NCBI GenBank assembly: GCA_005878635.1
Contig: VBLS01000044.1
Span: forward strand, 1-5,766
Length of the DNA: 5,766 nt
From: Methanobacteriota archaeon
GTDB taxonomy: Archaea > Thermoplasmatota > Thermoplasmata > RBG-16-68-12
Direction of reading: 5' to 3'
The position numbers and the translations under genes are program-made. The notes under the pieces are model-generated. The model was not told the DNA's origin. It was given only the letters and a program-made list of their open reading frames with translations, and made no database searches. This document shows, piece by piece, positions 3,138 to 5,766 of the stretch. Every line of letters begins with the position of its first letter. Position 1 is the stretch's first letter.

Positions 3138-5091
3138 GCCGGAACCGATGGCCCGAGCCGTGGTCGCAGGCCCGCGCGAAAAACTCGCTGCGGTCATCGA
3201 AACCCTGCACGAGATGAAGCTGATCCACATCGTCGACCACCATGGGGAGGACGAGACGTTCCGCATGGGGAGGCCACTCCCCCCGGCCGCAGAACTCTCG
3301 GAGAACCTCGTCAAGCTCCGATCGATCGCGAACATCCTCGCGTTGAAGGCCCCGCCGAAGGCCGAGGAAGCCGTTCGAATCGACGAGATGCGGGAGAAAA
3401 TCCTCACGCTGGAGCTGAACATCACGGAGGAGGACGAGGCGCGGAAAAAGGCCACGGCCCTTCTCAGCGACCTCGACCAACGGATCGAGGAGTTGCGCCC
3501 TTTCGCGGACATCGGCTTGCCCCTCGAGGCGTATCGAGGGTACGATTCGGTCGGAGTCCTAGTAGGCCGGATCACCAAGGACGTGTCTGAGGCCGATCTG
3601 GAAGGGATCCCCGTTGAGCTGTTCCAAGCCTCCGGAGTCCTCGCCGTCTTCGTCCCAAAGTCCTCCGTCGATCGCGTGCTCCCGATCCTCGGGAAGGGTG
3701 GGTTCACGCAAATCGATGTCCCGTCCGGGGAAGGAGACCCGAAGGAACTCCTTAACGGCGCCGTGGCCGACCGCGAGAAATGGGCGAGTCGCCTCGAGGA
3801 GATCGAGGGCCGTCTCGACACCCTTCGGGAGCGATATGCGGCGTTCGTGGTCTCCGCGGAGGAGGCCCTGGAGGTGGAGGTCGACAAAGCGGAGGCGCCG
3901 CTTCGGTTCGCGGTGAGCGACCACAGTTTCGTCGTCGACGGGTGGGTCCCCGAGACACGGTTCCCCGAGTTGCGGGCGAAGCTGGAGGCCCAGGGGATTT
4001 ACATCGAGACCGCGGAATCCCACGACGCCCATGACGAGGCGGAGCCTCCTGTCCAGCTGCGGAATCCGAAACCTGCCAAACCGTTCGAGTTCCTGATCCA
4101 CTTGTACTCGACCCCCAGCTACCGCGAACTCGACCCCACGCTATTCTTGTTCATCGCGGCGCCTTTCTTCTTCGGGTTCATGATCGGCGATGCGGGCTAC
4201 GGAGCCATTTTCATCGCCATGGGACTCGTCGCATCCTCCCGGATCAAGCGGGAGTCGATCTGGTGGCGCATCTTCTTCGTCACCGCCATCGGAGGCGTCT
4301 GGGCCTTCCTCCTCGGTTTCTTCGTGTTCGGCGAAGCATTTGGCATGCCCTTCCATCCGGCCTTCGACCATCCTGAAGAGCTGAGTTTCGAGTCGTTCGG
4401 CATCCACGTTCCCCTCGACGCGCTCATTCACAAGGGGTTCGACATCAAGGACATGATGTACCTTTCCCTGCTGTTCGCGGCCCTCCATCTGGGAGCGGGA
4501 TACGTATTCGGATTCGTCAATGAGCTCGGCCACAACAAGAAATACGCGCTCGCCAAGCTCGGCTGGTTCTTTTGTCTCTTCGGCCTCTTCACGCTCCTGA
4601 CATCCATCCTGTCATGGAGCCCGGTCGCTCACTGGGTCTGGAACGTTCCCCTCGGCTGGTTTCCGCGGACCCTCGAACGGAACCTGAGCGGTTTCGTGGG
4701 ACAACCGATCCCCCTTGTTTCGCTCATCCTGATCTTCGGTTGTCTGCTTGGGCTGACCGAATCCATTATCGCACCGATCGAGGTCGCGAGCCTCCTCGCG
4801 AACGTCATGTCCTACACGCGTCTCGCGGGCCTCGGCATCGGGAAGGCCGCCATCGCCGCCGCGTTCAACACGATCATCTTGGAGGGCCTCATCCGCTCCG
4901 GCCAGATCGGTTTGCTGATTCTGGGCGTCGCCTTCCTCGTCCTCGCCCAGCTCCTCGTGTTCCTGCTCGGATGGATCTCCGCGGGGATCCAGGCCTTGCG
5001 ACTGAATTACGTCGAGGCGTTTATCAAGTTCTTCAAGGGAAACGGAACTCCGTTCCGACCCTTTGGTGCGAGAACGACATCGGAGGTATAG
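3130..5091 (+). CDS. atpI: A-type ATP synthase subunit I (membrane stator, a-subunit equivalent)
   Basis: Provides the ion half-channels facing the rotor ring and anchors the peripheral stalks (653 aa from GTG 3130). The N-terminal cytoplasmic half (1 to about 330) has two small alpha/beta lobes joined by coiled coil (about 70-120 and 210-245). The membrane half starts with the family signature E-L-D-P-T (about 332-336) and F-F-F-G-F-M-I-G-D-A-G-Y-G, and has about eight membrane segments. The essential stator Arg is R564 in S-Y-T-R-L-A-G-L-G. The conserved tail A-L-R-L-N-Y-V-E-A-F (R624, E629) and F-F-K-G-N-G near the end are present. The GTG at 3130 is preferred because it gives M-L-R-P-E-P-M, matching the usual start of the family, and has GGGGTG upstream; 3121 and ATG 3148 are alternatives. 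It overlaps atpH by eight bases, suggesting translational coupling. Length and motifs are normal. Confidence 0.95.
   Translation: MLRPEPMARAVVAGPREKLAAVIETLHEMKLIHIVDHHGEDETFRMGRPLPPAAELSENLVKLRSIANILALKAPPKAEEAVRIDEMREKILTLELNITEEDEARKKATALLSDLDQRIEELRPFADIGLPLEAYRGYDSVGVLVGRITKDVSEADLEGIPVELFQASGVLAVFVPKSSVDRVLPILGKGGFTQIDVPSGEGDPKELLNGAVADREKWASRLEEIEGRLDTLRERYAAFVVSAEEALEVEVDKAEAPLRFAVSDHSFVVDGWVPETRFPELRAKLEAQGIYIETAESHDAHDEAEPPVQLRNPKPAKPFEFLIHLYSTPSYRELDPTLFLFIAAPFFFGFMIGDAGYGAIFIAMGLVASSRIKRESIWWRIFFVTAIGGVWAFLLGFFVFGEAFGMPFHPAFDHPEELSFESFGIHVPLDALIHKGFDIKDMMYLSLLFAALHLGAGYVFGFVNELGHNKKYALAKLGWFFCLFGLFTLLTSILSWSPVAHWVWNVPLGWFPRTLERNLSGFVGQPIPLVSLILIFGCLLGLTESIIAPIEVASLLANVMSYTRLAGLGIGKAAIAAAFNTIILEGLIRSGQIGLLILGVAFLVLAQLLVFLLGWISAGIQALRLNYVEAFIKFFKGNGTPFRPFGARTTSEV
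5082..5087 (+). promoter_or_regulatory. Ribosome binding site GGAGGT of atpK
   Basis: A perfect GGAGGT lies in the last codons of atpI, eight bases before the ATG at 5096. It is the strongest ribosome site of the plus-strand operon, which fits the many K copies needed per complex. Confidence 0.7.
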
Positions 5092-5095
5092 ACAC

Positions 5096-5320
5096 ATGGC
5101 AGACCCCTTTGCTGCGATCTCCGCAGCGATAACGATGGCAGGGACAGGGATTGCGACCGCGTGGGCCGAGAAGGTCGTCGGAGGCGCGACCGTCGGGGCG
5201 ATGGCCGAGAAACCCGAGCTGTTCGGGCGGGGCCTGATCCTGATGGTTCTGCCCGAGACCATCATCGTCTTCGGCCTGGTGATTGCGCTCCAGCTGCTGG
5301 GCAAGGTGCCGAACATCTAA
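5096..5320 (+). CDS. atpK: A-type ATP synthase subunit K (rotor ring, c-subunit)
   Basis: Small proteolipid that forms the ion-driven rotor ring (74 aa). It is one helical hairpin: helix 1 about 6-36, the polar loop A-E-K-P-E-L-F-G-R-G (37-46), and helix 2 about 47-70. The ion-carrying carboxylate is E54 in L-P-E-T-I-I-V-F-G. Family members with P-E-T-Q use the Gln to help bind Na+; here it is Ile, which favours H+ coupling (inference). E25 is a second acidic residue inside helix 1. A single hairpin with one carboxylate is the simple, non-duplicated form. The ATG at 5096 is chosen over an upstream in-frame ATG at 5063 because GGAGGT is correctly spaced and the upstream extension is Arg-rich and overlaps atpI. 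It starts four bases after the atpI stop. Confidence 0.94.
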   Translation: MADPFAAISAAITMAGTGIATAWAEKVVGGATVGAMAEKPELFGRGLILMVLPETIIVFGLVIALQLLGKVPNI

Positions 5321-5329
5321 GCGATCGGC

Positions 5330-5766
5330 ATGGGCATTGAAACCGTCATCGAGGACGTCCTCGCTCAGGGACGATCAGAAGCCGAAGAAATCCATCGCGC
5401 GACCTTGGCAGAACGGGAGCGAATTCTCCGTGAAGCGCGGGAGGAAGGAGCGAAGCTGCTCGCGCAACGGGAGCAGGAAGGCAGACAGGCTGCGGAGCGT
5501 CTGCGAATTCAGGCGCTCGCGCGGGCGGAACTCGAGAGCAAGAAAATCGTCCTCTCCGCCCAGAAGGAGCTCCTCGACCAGGTCTATTCCTCCGTCCTGG
5601 AGAAGTTCCCGCGCCTCCCCGAAAGCGAAAGCCTCCTAAGGTCCCTCCTTCAGGCGCACTCGGAGGAATGGCGGAACGGAAAGGTCTACTGCAACGCCCG
5701 CGACGCCGACCTGGTGCGCTCCATTGTCGGCAAGAGCTTCGGCGGTACGATCGAGTGCGTCGGCGG
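5330..5766 (+). CDS. atpE: A-type ATP synthase subunit E (peripheral stalk), 3' end outside window
   Basis: Partner of subunit H in the outer stalk. The reading frame runs open from ATG 5330 to the window end (145 complete codons of an expected 185-200). It starts M-G-I-E-T-V-I-E-D-V-L, as is usual for the family. A long charged helix follows (about 10-88, rich in E-A, R-E and Q-E pairs), and then the C-terminal globular part begins near 90 with L-E-K-F-P-R-L and later K-V-Y-C-N-A-R-D. The gene begins nine bases after atpK, and no clear ribosome site is seen (the bases before the ATG are GCGATCGGC), so initiation may depend on coupling to atpK. The gene order H-I-K-E predicts subunit C next. 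Identity is firm; the missing end is due to the window edge. Confidence 0.9.
   Translation, partial: MGIETVIEDVLAQGRSEAEEIHRATLAERERILREAREEGAKLLAQREQEGRQAAERLRIQALARAELESKKIVLSAQKELLDQVYSSVLEKFPRLPESESLLRSLLQAHSEEWRNGKVYCNARDADLVRSIVGKSFGGTIECVG

Noticed and set aside
2595..3887. 430-codon open frame on the minus strand opposite atpH and atpI
   Set aside because: Its N-terminal part is Ser/Arg-rich noise, it runs through the divergent promoter region, and the plus strand carries recognised ATP synthase genes.
5063..5095. ATG at 5063 as the start of atpK
   Set aside because: It would add an Arg-rich stretch unlike any c-subunit and overlap atpI. The ATG at 5096 has a perfect GGAGGT at proper spacing.

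Overview
The window looks like a piece of an archaeal chromosome from an aerobic or otherwise respiring, GC-rich euryarchaeon. Thermoplasmatota is my best guess, but it is not proven by anything here. The archaeal assignment rests on three things: an A-type ATP synthase operon in the order H-I-K-E, TATA-type promoter boxes, and ribosome binding sites of the GAGGTGAT type. All genes fall into two divergent operons that share one 283-base control region.

The left operon (minus strand, read from about 2570 down to 1) encodes a quinol-oxidising electron-transfer module. In order it holds a membrane-anchored plastocyanin-like blue copper protein (2527-1901), a small two-helix membrane protein of unknown function (1862-1611), a Tat-anchored Rieske iron-sulfur protein (1600-806), a b6-type split cytochrome b (796-26), and what may be the first codons of the next gene (14-1). 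That next gene would be expected to encode the C-terminal, subunit IV-like half of cytochrome b. The working model is quinol to Rieske/cytochrome b to blue copper protein, with a terminal oxidase encoded elsewhere. Two features of the cytochrome b stand out. It keeps the Cys that in b6f carries the extra heme c_n (c_i). It has Asp228 where the helix-D axial His of heme b_p (b_L) should be.

The right operon (plus strand, 2811 to the window end) encodes the peripheral stalk and membrane rotor/stator of the A-type ATP synthase: H, I, K and the first 145 residues of E. The catalytic subunits C-F-A-B-D would be expected beyond the window. The K subunit has a single hairpin with Glu54 as ion carrier and no neighbouring Gln, which favours proton coupling.

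The two operons are functionally linked: the left one helps build the proton gradient that the right one uses. The intergenic region (2528-2810) holds a strong TATA box for the left operon with a tandem 7-base repeat just upstream, two candidate TATA boxes for the right operon, and two short inverted repeats. No mobile element, CRISPR array, tRNA or rRNA was seen.
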